64,000 nt of DNA from Gleimia hominis (GTDB taxonomy: Bacteria > Actinomycetota > Actinomycetes > Actinomycetales > Actinomycetaceae). The number at the start of each line of letters is the position of its first letter. Within the stretch, counting starts at the first letter, position 1. A program made the translations under genes and the position numbers. The DNA is taken from contig NZ_JASXSX010000001.1 of assembly GCF_032085515.1 (NCBI RefSeq), forward strand, positions 372,001 through 436,000, given 5' to 3'. Below are positions 8,239 to 16,418 of the stretch, piece by piece. The notes below the pieces were generated by a model. The model was given only the letters and a program-made list of their open reading frames with translations. It was not told where the DNA came from and searched no databases.

Positions 8239-9696
8239 CTACGCCGCGAGCGTTGGTTTACTTGATTTGCGCGAAGCCACCCAGCGTAGTGCCACGCCGG
8301 CGATTAACCATACGATTACGATGCACCACGAGACTGGGTCCAGTACTGCGGGGGAACCGGGGATTACTTGTAGACCAACTAGAATTAGGCCTGCTAGCAC
8401 AGCGGTTCCGATTCCAATCTTGCCTCCGGGTACTTTGTAGGGTCGGGGTAGGTCGGGTTCTGTGAACCGCATTTTGAGGCAGGCGGCGGCCGCTACGGTG
8501 CAGGCCACTACGAAGGCGAGGGCGTCCACTTTGGTGAGTGGGATCAGCAGGTTCCCACCTAGGAACGGTCCGACAACAGTGGCTACCGCCAGGATAATGT
8601 TGGGCACCACCGGGGTGCCGGTTTTAGGATGGATTTTTGCGAACGAGCGCGGTAAGTGTCCCTTTCGTCCCATCGCCAGCAGGATCCGCGCTGTCGCCCC
8701 GTAGAACGCGTTCATGGGGCCGATCGGGCCAATCGTGCCAATCACCAGCATGGGGATGTATAGGTACATGGAGATTTTCAGGATTGATGACAGGGCTGGG
8801 ACGGGGTCGGCAACGGATTCTTGCCAGGGGAATATGGTTCCGAACGCGTAGATGCAGATCACGTAGAACAGGCCGGATGCGAGTAAGACTAGCCCGATGA
8901 TTCGGCCGAATTTTTTCCAGTTCAAGTTTGGGCCCGCTTCTTCTGCACTTTGAGGGATCGTGTCGAAACCGGTGTAGAAGAATGGGGTGATTACGAGGAC
9001 GGCCAGGAACGCGGTTAGGAACGTGCCGGCGGTGGTGGTTACACCCGCAACTGACCCGGAGTTTTGTGCGGACACGCGCGCAAATGTGGGCAGTAAGTTG
9101 GATGGGGATCCGATGAACAGTGAGGTAACCATGGCGAGCAGCATGCCAGCCAATAGGGCTTTGGCGAGGAAACTGCCGAGTTTCGCGGCGGCGCTGGCTC
9201 CGCGGAAGTTCAGGTAGATCACTAGCAGGCATACGGCTTCGGCAACCAAAGTGGGGATCAGGTAGATGGGTGAACCCGCGATTTCGTAGAGTTTGATGCT
9301 GGTGATCCACTCTAAGCCCGGTAGGTCCGCCCACATGCTCGACAGGAGCGCGCTGATTGCGATGGCTTCCCACGGGCACAAGATGGCGTTCCCCAGGGCG
9401 AGGAACCAGCCGGTCATGTGCCCTGCGGTTTTACCGAAGGTCCGTTCGGCGTATTCCACGATCCCACCGGAGATGGGGATGGCGGCGGTGAGTTCCCCAA
9501 AGACCGCGCCGATGGGTAGTAAGAACAGGGCGCCGGCGGCGAATGCCAGCATCGCGGAGATGGGGCCGCCACCCATAATCATCCAGTCCCCAACGAGCAG
9601 TACCCAGCCGGTACCAACGATCGCGCCAAACCCCATGGTGAAGTAATTCCACAGGCTGAGCGACTTCTTCATCCCTGTAGTTTGTGTCCCACTCAT
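8239..9696 (-). CDS. APC-family amino acid permease
   Basis: A 485-residue cytoplasmic-membrane transporter with about twelve hydrophobic helices. The N-terminal helix motif GFGAIVGTGW is the APC-superfamily substrate-binding signature. The start is ATG (complement of 9694-9696), preceded on the minus strand by GAGGGA. Downstream neighbours on the same strand, in reading order, come first: the amidohydrolase gene lies upstream of it, so both could be transcribed from the 11.1-11.45 kb intergenic region, although a 148-base repeat-rich gap separates them. The substrate is probably an amino acid or a derivative handled by the amidohydrolase, which is an inference from position. Confidence 0.88.
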   Translation of the reverse strand: MSGTQTTGMKKSLSLWNYFTMGFGAIVGTGWVLLVGDWMIMGGGPISAMLAFAAGALFLLPIGAVFGELTAAIPISGGIVEYAERTFGKTAGHMTGWFLALGNAILCPWEAIAISALLSSMWADLPGLEWITSIKLYEIAGSPIYLIPTLVAEAVCLLVIYLNFRGASAAAKLGSFLAKALLAGMLLAMVTSLFIGSPSNLLPTFARVSAQNSGSVAGVTTTAGTFLTAFLAVLVITPFFYTGFDTIPQSAEEAGPNLNWKKFGRIIGLVLLASGLFYVICIYAFGTIFPWQESVADPVPALSSILKISMYLYIPMLVIGTIGPIGPMNAFYGATARILLAMGRKGHLPRSFAKIHPKTGTPVVPNIILAVATVVGPFLGGNLLIPLTKVDALAFVVACTVAAAACLKMRFTEPDLPRPYKVPGGKIGIGTAVLAGLILVGLQVIPGSPAVLDPVSWCIVIVWLIAGVALRWVASRKSSKPTLAA

Positions 9697-9720
9697 GATT
9701 CCCTCACTGTTGTTAAGTTG

Positions 9721-9832
9721 TTAGCCAACCCGCGTTGGCGGCAATTTAGCTAACCCGCCTCTCCTGCGAGTTGTTAGCCAACCCGCGTTTCTTGCGGGCC
9801 AACCTGCGTTTTTGCAAGCCAGCCCGCGTTGG
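9721..9832 (-). repeat. Five degenerate copies of a GCCAACCCGCGTT element
   Basis: Related copies occupy 9721-9736, 9745-9760, 9774-9789, 9796-9811 and 9815-9832. The first and third are identical over 16 bases. Copies with CCAACCCGCGTTGG can fold into a 5-bp stem. The array fills the gap between the amidohydrolase stop (9845) and the permease start (9696). Confidence 0.85.
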
Positions 9833-9844
9833 CGGCGCGGTGCA

Positions 9845-11098
9845 CTACCCGTAGATGAACTCACCTTCTTTCATGATCACGTCCATGTTCTCGCGCTTCA
9901 GGTCCCGAATATTCGTAGCTGGATCCCCGTTGATTACCAGCAGGTCTGCTGCTTTCCCACTTTCGAGGGAGCCGGTTACCTCATCAACTCCCAGCATTTT
10001 CGCGCCATTTGAAGATGCACAGCGGATTGCGTAAACGGGGGAGAACTTCGCTTTCTCCACGAATGCGTACACTTCACCAATCAGCGTCGTCCCGTACGGG
10101 GTGAGTGAGGAACAGAACGAGTCCGAACCAGTCACCAAGGTAATTCCTTTTGCGTCCGCTTTCCGCAAGTTGTCGTATACGCGCGCCAGTTCGCGCTCCT
10201 CCCGGGTGTCCCCCGGGTACTTGTCTTGTTCTGGGTTGTACTCCGGAGGATATGTCTTGAACCACTGTTCCAAGAACTGAATGGTTGGGCAGAAGTAGAT
10301 TCCTTTTTCCGCCATAATGTCGAGGCATTCTTCGTTGAGGGTCTGCCCGTGGATAATCAGGTGTACCCCCGCTTTCGCGCTCGCGAGCGCCCCTTCGTAT
10401 CCTTCTGCGTGCGACCACACGGGAATATGCACCATGCGGCATTCGTCAACTACCGCGTTGATTTCTTCTTGCGTGTAGTGCTGCAGCAGTTTGTCGTCGT
10501 GCCGCCAGATTCCCCCGCCGGTCGCCCAGATTTTAATCGCGTCCACGTTTTCGCGTAGTCGGTTTCTTACTGCGTGCCTGAGGTTCCAGGGTCCGTCTAC
10601 GCGTTCGGCCCAGGGGTGGGATTCGTTGTTGTACGCGAGGGGGAGTTTGTGTGAGTCTCCGTGGCCGGAGGTTCTACAGAATCCCAGGCCCGTGCACACC
10701 ATGCGTGGCCCGCGGATTATGCCGGCGTTGATGGTGTTGCGGATAGCTACGCCAGACCGGGAGATTTCCCCCACCGTGGTCAAACCACTTTCTACGGCAT
10801 CGCGCGCTTGCTGCACGGCGATAACTGTTTTTTCGGTTGGGTCGTCCAGCACCCACTGGGTGTCGTCGTCACTTTCGTTACCTGTGAAGTGCACGTGGGA
10901 GTCAATCAGCCCGGGCATTATTGTTTTCCCACTGATGTTTCTTTCCACGTATCCTTGGGGTACTTTTTTGTAGGGGCCAGCGTATTCGATTTTCTGGCCT
11001 TTAATCAGTACGAGGCTGTCCTCCGTTGGATCTGCCCCGGTACCGTCAATGAGTTTTCCATGTGTGAACGCTACGTTCGTTTCAGCTTCCCGTTTCAT
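9845..11098 (-). CDS. Metal-dependent amidohydrolase (imidazolonepropionase-like)
   Basis: A 417-residue cytoplasmic hydrolase of the amidohydrolase superfamily, closest in layout to imidazolonepropionase or prolidase-like members. Metal ligands appear in order: DSHVHF after PGLI, the lysine in AIKIWATGG (probably carboxylated), the histidine in WSHAEG, LIIHGQ, and the aspartate in TGSDSF. A C-terminal beta-sandwich completes the fold (GKAADLLVINGDP). The ATG is preceded by GCGAGGTA on the minus strand. It is divergent from the RpiR regulator and upstream of the permease, which suggests import then hydrolysis of an amide or cyclic-amide substrate. The substrate is unknown. Confidence 0.88.
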   Translation of the reverse strand: MKREAETNVAFTHGKLIDGTGADPTEDSLVLIKGQKIEYAGPYKKVPQGYVERNISGKTIMPGLIDSHVHFTGNESDDDTQWVLDDPTEKTVIAVQQARDAVESGLTTVGEISRSGVAIRNTINAGIIRGPRMVCTGLGFCRTSGHGDSHKLPLAYNNESHPWAERVDGPWNLRHAVRNRLRENVDAIKIWATGGGIWRHDDKLLQHYTQEEINAVVDECRMVHIPVWSHAEGYEGALASAKAGVHLIIHGQTLNEECLDIMAEKGIYFCPTIQFLEQWFKTYPPEYNPEQDKYPGDTREERELARVYDNLRKADAKGITLVTGSDSFCSSLTPYGTTLIGEVYAFVEKAKFSPVYAIRCASSNGAKMLGVDEVTGSLESGKAADLLVINGDPATNIRDLKRENMDVIMKEGEFIYG

Positions 11099-11454
11099 GA
11101 AATTTACCTCGCTATGTTACCCAAGTGAACAGGTTTTGTTTCCAGGCACTTTCAGTATATAATCTGCATCACATTTTCTTTGTGCTAAAAGTCCTGTATG
11201 TTTATGCAGATCAAACCGAACTATTTCCCTATTTCAGTGAATATTGGAATGTCTACTTGAGGTTATTCGGCTTCAAATTCTCGTCTCATAGATTAGTTCT
11301 TTAATTAACTGGAAACCTATGGCAACGTTTGCGAGGCGCATTTCGCTGTTATACCGACAGTTATATAGCCGACCCTTATCTGAGCGACCGCTATATGAGC
11401 AACCGTTCTATTACCGCGGGTGTTGCTAGACTAAAATACTCACCAGGAGGCGTA
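11099..11454. promoter_or_regulatory. Divergent promoter region, amidohydrolase/RpiR regulator
   Basis: This 356-base, AT-rich gap separates two divergent genes and should contain both promoters and probably an RpiR operator. I see TATA-rich stretches (for example AGTATATAAT near 11154) but no single convincing promoter. The 3' part holds a five-unit 15-bp repeat. Confidence 0.4.
11347..11421 (+). repeat. Five-unit 15-bp tandem repeat upstream of the rpiR-type gene
   Basis: Units start at 11347, 11362, 11377, 11392 and 11407, exactly 15 bp apart. Three core units read TATATAGCCGACCCT, TATCTGAGCGACCGC and TATATGAGCAACCGT, and the outer two are more diverged. The array ends 33 bases before the ATG at 11455. 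Confidence 0.8.
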
Positions 11455-12345
11455 ATGACTGACACTGAACCGAGCGATAAAGGGCTTTTTGAACGCATAG
11501 CGTTGCTAGACCATCCCACGCCTGCGGATCAGCAGATCGCAGACTTTTTTGCCTCCGATTACCCAAACTTGGCATTCCGAGATTTAGCATCCATGTGTAA
11601 AGGCGCTGGGGTTTCCACGGCGAGTATCACCCGGTTTGTTCGAAAACTTGGTTACGAGAACTTCCGGGATTTCTCTAATGCACTGCGCACTGAGGTTGCC
11701 ACGAGTTTCGACCGGCCTTTACAGCGCTCCTCCACGGCACAAATACCTCAGGAACCTGGATTTGAACTAGAACAACAATTCTCACTAGCTCTAGAAGACA
11801 TTCAGCAAACACTAGCGTTGTATTCACGTGAGGATTTCATTGCCATAAGTAAACTTTTAGCTGACCAATCCCGACCGGTATATTTGGCGTCTTTCGCAAC
11901 CGGGCGGACTCTCATCAGCTACTTCGCGTTAATGCTTAAATACCAGCGTCCCGATGTGCACCTAATTAGTGCGCCAGATATGACAGCGCATGACCTGGTT
12001 GATATTACGGACAATTCGTTGCTGCTAGCGACTTCGTTTGACCGGCATCCAAAACTCACCTACCGGATTCTACAGTTCACAAAGAAACGTGGTGGCACAA
12101 CTATTTTGCTGAGTAATCGTCCCACCACGCCTTTGCGTCGCTACGCGGATCACTTTCTGCTGATTAATAGTTCGGCAAGTGCGCGATTCAAAAGTAGAGC
12201 CACCTTGCTGCTCACCCTCGAGTCCCTCCTATACGCGGTTGAAACACTGAACGGTGATACTTCCACCGAAAGAACACAGCTTCTAGAGTCCGTTAACGAC
12301 GAGTTAGATCTTTTCATTCACCCAACTGATTTTGAAACCGCTTAG
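11455..12345 (+). CDS. MurR/RpiR-family transcriptional regulator
   Basis: A 296-residue regulator with an N-terminal RpiR helix-turn-helix (about residues 30-75, including GVSTASITRFVRKLGY) and a C-terminal SIS domain (about residues 130-260) that normally binds a phosphosugar or related ligand. I chose ATG 11455 because AGGAGG lies just before it. The frame is open to 11329, but that part is a tandem repeat. It is divergent from the amidohydrolase and overlaps the lyase gene tail-to-tail by 32 bases. It is the likely local regulator of the amidohydrolase-permease and perhaps lyase-dcuC genes. Confidence 0.88.
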   Translation: MTDTEPSDKGLFERIALLDHPTPADQQIADFFASDYPNLAFRDLASMCKGAGVSTASITRFVRKLGYENFRDFSNALRTEVATSFDRPLQRSSTAQIPQEPGFELEQQFSLALEDIQQTLALYSREDFIAISKLLADQSRPVYLASFATGRTLISYFALMLKYQRPDVHLISAPDMTAHDLVDITDNSLLLATSFDRHPKLTYRILQFTKKRGGTTILLSNRPTTPLRRYADHFLLINSSASARFKSRATLLLTLESLLYAVETLNGDTSTERTQLLESVNDELDLFIHPTDFETA

Positions 12346-13666
12346 CTGCATCGCGTGAGATTTCACTTGACAGCCCCAAATATCCCCTCGGGTCCTCTAG
12401 TGCCTCAAAATCAACATCTTCTACTTCATTCGCGTACTTGCTGGCAAGCATAAACTCTTTCAGCGGCGTGCGGTTAACCCGGTATTCCTTAGCGAAATCC
12501 TGTAGTAAATCGTGCGCTGCTTCTTGGCCAATATGTTTCGCCAGCACCATCATGATTCCCTCCGTCATGAGCAGCGGCGATTCAAGCAACGTGTTGTTAA
12601 CCAGCTGGGTTTCGTTAAAAGCTAGTTGATCTAGTAACCGCAAAAGTTTCGCGGCCGCGTGCTCCACAGCAATAAAAATCTGTGGTAGCGCGTCGCGTTC
12701 AACCTCCAAACTCCGGTGATCTCGTTCGAACGATGCCGGTGGTTGAGTCAAAACTGTGGCCGCCAACCCCGCTGCCAACCGCGCGCCCACAGAAATCTTC
12801 ATTGTTGTGAACGGGTTCAGTTTTTGAGGCATCGTGGATGAGCCCGATGCATGAGCATCCATTTGCTCCCGCGCTTCCGCCAAGTCAGTGCGTTGCATGT
12901 CGAACAGGTCTTCGGCTATCTTCGCCAGGCTCTGCCCATAGATCGCTAAGGTACAGCAAAGCTCCGTGATTGCGTCACGCGAAGCATGCCACGGCACGGG
13001 TTCAAACGACAACCCAAGCTCTGCCGCGATTGACTGGGCCACAGACATTCCTTCTTTCCCCATGGACGCGTATGTGCCCGCAGCACCGGAGAATTGAATT
13101 AATGTTGCCCGCTCGTAACCATCCCGTAGGCGTTGCTTTGAACGTTCTATTTCTGCTAGCCAGCGTGCAAAACGGGTTCCGAGGGTGGTGGGTAAGGCAT
13201 GTTGACCGTTTGTTCGTGCCACCATTAAAGTGTCAGCGTGTTCCTCCGCTAGCGTCGCCATTTTTTGCTTCAGTTCATCGAGCTGGTGGAACAACCAGTT
13301 GTAGCTTTGCTTGATCTGTAGTGCTCGCCCGGTGTCGAGAATATCTTGGCTGGTTGCACCGAAATGTACCCATCCGCGAACTTTGTTTGGCACTTGTGAT
13401 CTGATTGCGTCTAACGCTGCTATGAGGGGGTTACCGACTTTGCCGGCACGCGCTTTTTCTACCAGGGCGTCGCTTATTTTCGCGTGCTCACTGATTAGTT
13501 GGGCAGCGTTTTTTGGGATCATCCCGTTGTCACCCTGAACTTTCGCGAGCGCCACTTCCACGTCCACGATTGCTTTTAGTACCGCTACTTCGTCCCAGAT
13601 TTGGGCAAATTCTGAGGTTACATAGCCTTTTTTGCTTAAGGATGAGTTGAGTGCACCGAATCCCAT
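12314..13666 (-). CDS. Fumarase/aspartase-superfamily lyase (PurB/CMLE-like)
   Basis: A 450-residue cytoplasmic enzyme of the superfamily that eliminates fumarate from succinyl compounds or cycloisomerises carboxymuconate. The family signature GSSTMPQKLNPF is intact, and HFGATSQDILDT carries the second conserved region. The sequence resembles both adenylosuccinate lyase and 3-carboxymuconate cycloisomerase but lacks features that settle the substrate. The ATG has GAAAGGT before it. DcuC, a fumarate/succinate carrier, is encoded just upstream on the same strand (61 bases). The pair would fit release and exchange of fumarate, which is inference. It overlaps the rpiR-type gene by 32 bases. Confidence 0.85.
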   Translation of the reverse strand: MGFGALNSSLSKKGYVTSEFAQIWDEVAVLKAIVDVEVALAKVQGDNGMIPKNAAQLISEHAKISDALVEKARAGKVGNPLIAALDAIRSQVPNKVRGWVHFGATSQDILDTGRALQIKQSYNWLFHQLDELKQKMATLAEEHADTLMVARTNGQHALPTTLGTRFARWLAEIERSKQRLRDGYERATLIQFSGAAGTYASMGKEGMSVAQSIAAELGLSFEPVPWHASRDAITELCCTLAIYGQSLAKIAEDLFDMQRTDLAEAREQMDAHASGSSTMPQKLNPFTTMKISVGARLAAGLAATVLTQPPASFERDHRSLEVERDALPQIFIAVEHAAAKLLRLLDQLAFNETQLVNNTLLESPLLMTEGIMMVLAKHIGQEAAHDLLQDFAKEYRVNRTPLKEFMLASKYANEVEDVDFEALEDPRGYLGLSSEISRDAAKRFQNQLGE

Positions 13667-13704
13667 TTTGACCTTTCTGTTTTGGGTTTGAGGGGAACAA
13701 GCGA

Positions 13705-13746
13705 TTTTAGATGAGTGTCGTTGAATTTTAGATGAGTGTCATTGAG
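13705..13746 (-). repeat. Perfectly spaced 21-bp tandem duplication of the dcuC 3' end
   Basis: 13726-13746 encodes the last five residues and stop of DcuC. 13705-13725 repeats it with two substitutions (19 of 21 identical). Read on the minus strand it gives S-M-T-L-I-stop, then S-T-T-L-I-stop in the same frame. This is a clean duplication of a gene end including its stop codon. Confidence 0.95.
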
Positions 13747-15092
13747 AGGACGGTCATCATTATGCTGCCGACTATCATCGGCACTGCGGTTCGTTTAACG
13801 ATTTCAAGTGGTGACACCCCAAGACCACCTGCGACGGCGATTACCACTCCGGAAACCGGGGACATGGATCTGAATAGTCCGGAAGCGAACTGCATTGGGG
13901 TCACTAGTTGTGTGGCCGACGAGTTTAGCCCTGTGGCGATTTGTGGGGCGAGTTTAGCGAATGCGGAAAATGCACCCACTCCAGATCCGGTTAGGAAGGT
14001 TACTAGCCCAACGGTTAACGCGAAGATGACGATCATGAGTGTTATTCCATATCCCGTTTTTTCTGCGGAGCTGATGAGCAGGTCTATTAGGCCAGTTGTT
14101 TTGAGGCCTTCTGCGAAGAATTGTGCGGCAATAATTAGGGACACCACAGATCCAAACATTTTTCCCATGCCTTGGAAGAACTCCGTGGATCCGTTGACTA
14201 TCTCTTTTCTGCCGCGGCCTCGGATTACTTCGATTACGCTTGCAAAGGCCCATACCAACACGAATGCGGACACCGTTGATAGTTCTATCGAGTCGTTGAT
14301 AATCGGGCTGAAGATAACCAGGAGAATGATGGGTAGCACCACGAGTATTGAGTACCACTTCGGTGCTTGTAAACCCTCATCTTTTTCATCCATTTTATCT
14401 ACTGTGGTGGCCTTTGAACGCTTATCGAAGTATTTTTGTGTGAATACGTGAGTAATGGCGATTGTGATAATTGTGGGTACCGCTACGATCAGCTGGTTTT
14501 GGACGAAGTAGACTGCTGGGGACATTTTGACGATGTCGGCTGCAAGAACAGTGGTGCCGGTTGCTGGCCCCATTGGTAAGGCACTGGATGTGGCGATCAC
14601 GGCACCCGCCGCAGCAGGGTTAACGCCCGCGTTTTTCAGGATTGGTAGTAGCACTACGAGTAGTAAGATCGCCAGGCCAGCTGCCGATGGAATGACCATT
14701 ATTAGTAGTTGCCCCAGAAAGTACGCGAGAATTAGGAGTAGGTACGGGCTTCGGATTCGCGACACTACACCCGAGGCGACTTCTACTAGTGCGCGGGCCG
14801 CACCGATTTTGTTCATGTATGCGGAGAAACCACCGGCTGCCATAATTATGAGTCCGACACCGGTCAGTTGGCTGCCGGCAATTTTTTCGAACAGACCCAG
14901 TATGTCGAACCAGCGCGATCCGGAGGTGGTGTCTTTTTCAAGTAGGGAAACAGATGGGTTTACTATTAGCGATACAGCTAGCAGAACAAACCCGGTGCCT
15001 AAAAGGACTATCACCGGTTTATATCCTTTTACCATGAGGAATCCTGCCAGGATTGTAAGAATGATCGCTAATACGGCAAGAAATGCTGACAT
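13728..15092 (-). CDS. dcuC: DcuC-family anaerobic C4-dicarboxylate transporter
   Basis: A 454-residue polytopic membrane protein with about twelve helices. The motifs GGFSAYMNKIGA, PSAAGLAILLL, TGSGVGAFSAF and the near C-terminal SPVSGVVIAVAG followed by SPLEIVKRT closely follow known DcuC proteins. DcuC moves fumarate, succinate or malate across the membrane during anaerobic growth, usually exporting succinate. I chose the ATG at 15090-15092, which has AGGAA upstream on the minus strand, because the frame extension to 15158 is arginine-rich and off-family. The gene is followed by a fumarate-type lyase. A 9-bp minisatellite lies 164 bases upstream. Confidence 0.9.
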   Translation of the reverse strand: MSAFLAVLAIILTILAGFLMVKGYKPVIVLLGTGFVLLAVSLIVNPSVSLLEKDTTSGSRWFDILGLFEKIAGSQLTGVGLIIMAAGGFSAYMNKIGAARALVEVASGVVSRIRSPYLLLILAYFLGQLLIMVIPSAAGLAILLLVVLLPILKNAGVNPAAAGAVIATSSALPMGPATGTTVLAADIVKMSPAVYFVQNQLIVAVPTIITIAITHVFTQKYFDKRSKATTVDKMDEKDEGLQAPKWYSILVVLPIILLVIFSPIINDSIELSTVSAFVLVWAFASVIEVIRGRGRKEIVNGSTEFFQGMGKMFGSVVSLIIAAQFFAEGLKTTGLIDLLISSAEKTGYGITLMIVIFALTVGLVTFLTGSGVGAFSAFAKLAPQIATGLNSSATQLVTPMQFASGLFRSMSPVSGVVIAVAGGLGVSPLEIVKRTAVPMIVGSIMMTVLSMTLI

Positions 15093-15255
15093 TCTTTTCC
15101 TGTTCCTGCGTCTTGGTGTGCTAGCTACGTCACCAACACTTCGGCTACCAAACCGCACTGAGTGTAATTACACTAACACTGTAGCCTTATCGCTGCAATT
15201 GCACTAACAGTCGTTCTGAGGCACGTTTTCATTTGGTGTGTCCATTTAGCTATGT

Positions 15256-15355
15256 TAAGTTCTGCCTGTTTTCCCAGTCTTCCCAGTTTTGTCTGTTTTG
15301 CCCAGTTTTGTCTGTTTTGTCTGTTTTGTTTGTCTTCCCAGTTTTGCCAGTTTTG
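15256..15355 (-). repeat. 9-bp minisatellite, about eleven units
   Basis: Units such as CCAGTTTTG and TCTGTTTTG run head to tail. All are 9 bp except one 10-bp unit at 15301-15310. The consensus is YCWGTTTTG. Its distance of about 165 bases upstream of dcuC would allow unit-number changes to affect expression. Confidence 0.9.
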
Positions 15356-15562
15356 CCCCAGTGAGTCGTGAACGAACGTTTCAATGCCGCTCTTCAATTT
15401 TTAGCGAATGAGTTGGCAGGTCATAAGGGCAAATAAGTTAGTTGGTCCTAATAGCAAATTGGTTTTTATGCTTGCGGGTAGTTCTAGTTCATAAGTGCGC
15501 AACTGGCTGCGTTTGTAATCAGACATCCAGTGAAGCTTTCACTTCAGACACAAGGTAGCGTT

Positions 15563-15611
15563 CTAGTACACGCTGCCGCTTTTAGTGCTTTTGTACTAGG
15601 CTGAAAGCGGC
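15563..15611 (+). other. Possible H-type pseudoknot RNA element
   Basis: Two perfect 8-bp complementary pairs are interleaved. CTAGTACA (15563-15570) pairs with TGTACTAG (15592-15599). GCCGCTTT (15575-15582) pairs with AAAGCGGC (15604-15611). The order 1-2-1'-2' is that of an H-type pseudoknot if transcribed. A T-run (15642-15648) follows. No family assignment can be made, and the arrangement could also act only as DNA inverted repeats. Confidence 0.45.
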
Positions 15612-15707
15612 TCTTGCGTAAGCGACTCATGTTAGGTAAGTCCTTTTTCACCACGATTGGGTTCTGCGCAGAATCCGTAACAGTACAGCATGGGTCTTGA
15701 TCAGAAT

Positions 15708-15723
15708 TGTTTCACGTGAAACA
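15708..15723. other. parS centromere site 1
   Basis: TGTTTCACGTGAAACA is the canonical 16-bp ParB-binding palindrome with no mismatch. It is the most origin-distal of the four sites, about 3.2 kb from the 3' start codon side of parB. Confidence 0.95.
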
Positions 15724-16418
15724 AATTGGTTCTTATTCTATTAACTCTCAGGCGTGCAGATGATCTCAGTGTCCCTCGAGAGACATTCCAAGATATGTAC
15801 TACGCCAGGGTATTAGTAATCACACGGCAGATTCGCAATACCCGATCTATTTAAGGTAATCCATTACTGATCTGCTTCAACGATCAATAAAACGATACAA
15901 ACGTATCCTCTTGAAGAATTACGAGCAGATAATCGCTCTTCTCTACAGTACTAAGGTGCACTGCGCTGCATCAACTGACATTTCTTATTACCACTATCGG
16001 ATGCATCATGTGTTATTTCTGACAACCGCCCTGTGATGCATTTGCTATCCCGAAATCCATAGTCTCTCTGACTTACGTGGACGCTATTCCCAACTGAGCT
16101 TTTTCACAACCTCGACTATCAACTGGCGGTTAGAACAGTTTTGTTCCCCACGTAGAGTTTCTATACCAGATAAGAATCTTCGACTAGAGATTCCATTCTT
16201 TAACACGCAGTGTCCCTCTAGCAGACATTACTACTCTCTCGCTATTTCACCCGAACCAAATGCATTCTCCACAAGGCATCGCTTCCTTACGAGGCAAACA
16301 CCCCAATTCAATCGCTTTGGGTAACCGCATTATCAAAGCCGCGATTACCCGCCAAATACAAAACTCTTCGCTTATGTTCATGTGTCCTACATAAGCACGC
16401 TACAGTAGGCTAGTTGCT

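Larger units (their letters stand above)
15093..16418. other. 1.3-kb gene-free region with parS and inverted repeats
   Basis: I find no credible gene here. It contains the dcuC upstream region, a 9-bp minisatellite (15256-15355), a pseudoknot-like arrangement (15563-15611), a perfect parS (15708-15723), and a roughly 21-base sequence (CAGTGTCCCTC...AGACATT) present at 15767-15787 and, slightly altered, at 16208-16229. A 74-residue minus-strand frame at 15173-15397 only reads the minisatellite as Gln-Asn-Trp/Arg triplets and looks spurious. The region marks the join between the metabolic island and the par genes. Confidence 0.7.

Noticed and set aside
8624..9379. A 251-residue frame on the same strand as the permease
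   Set aside because: It is a shifted frame of the permease gene, rich in Arg/His/Pro, without helices.
15173..15397. A 74-residue minus-strand open frame with Gln-Asn-Trp/Arg repeats
   Set aside because: It only translates the 9-bp minisatellite and has no ribosome site or recognisable domain.
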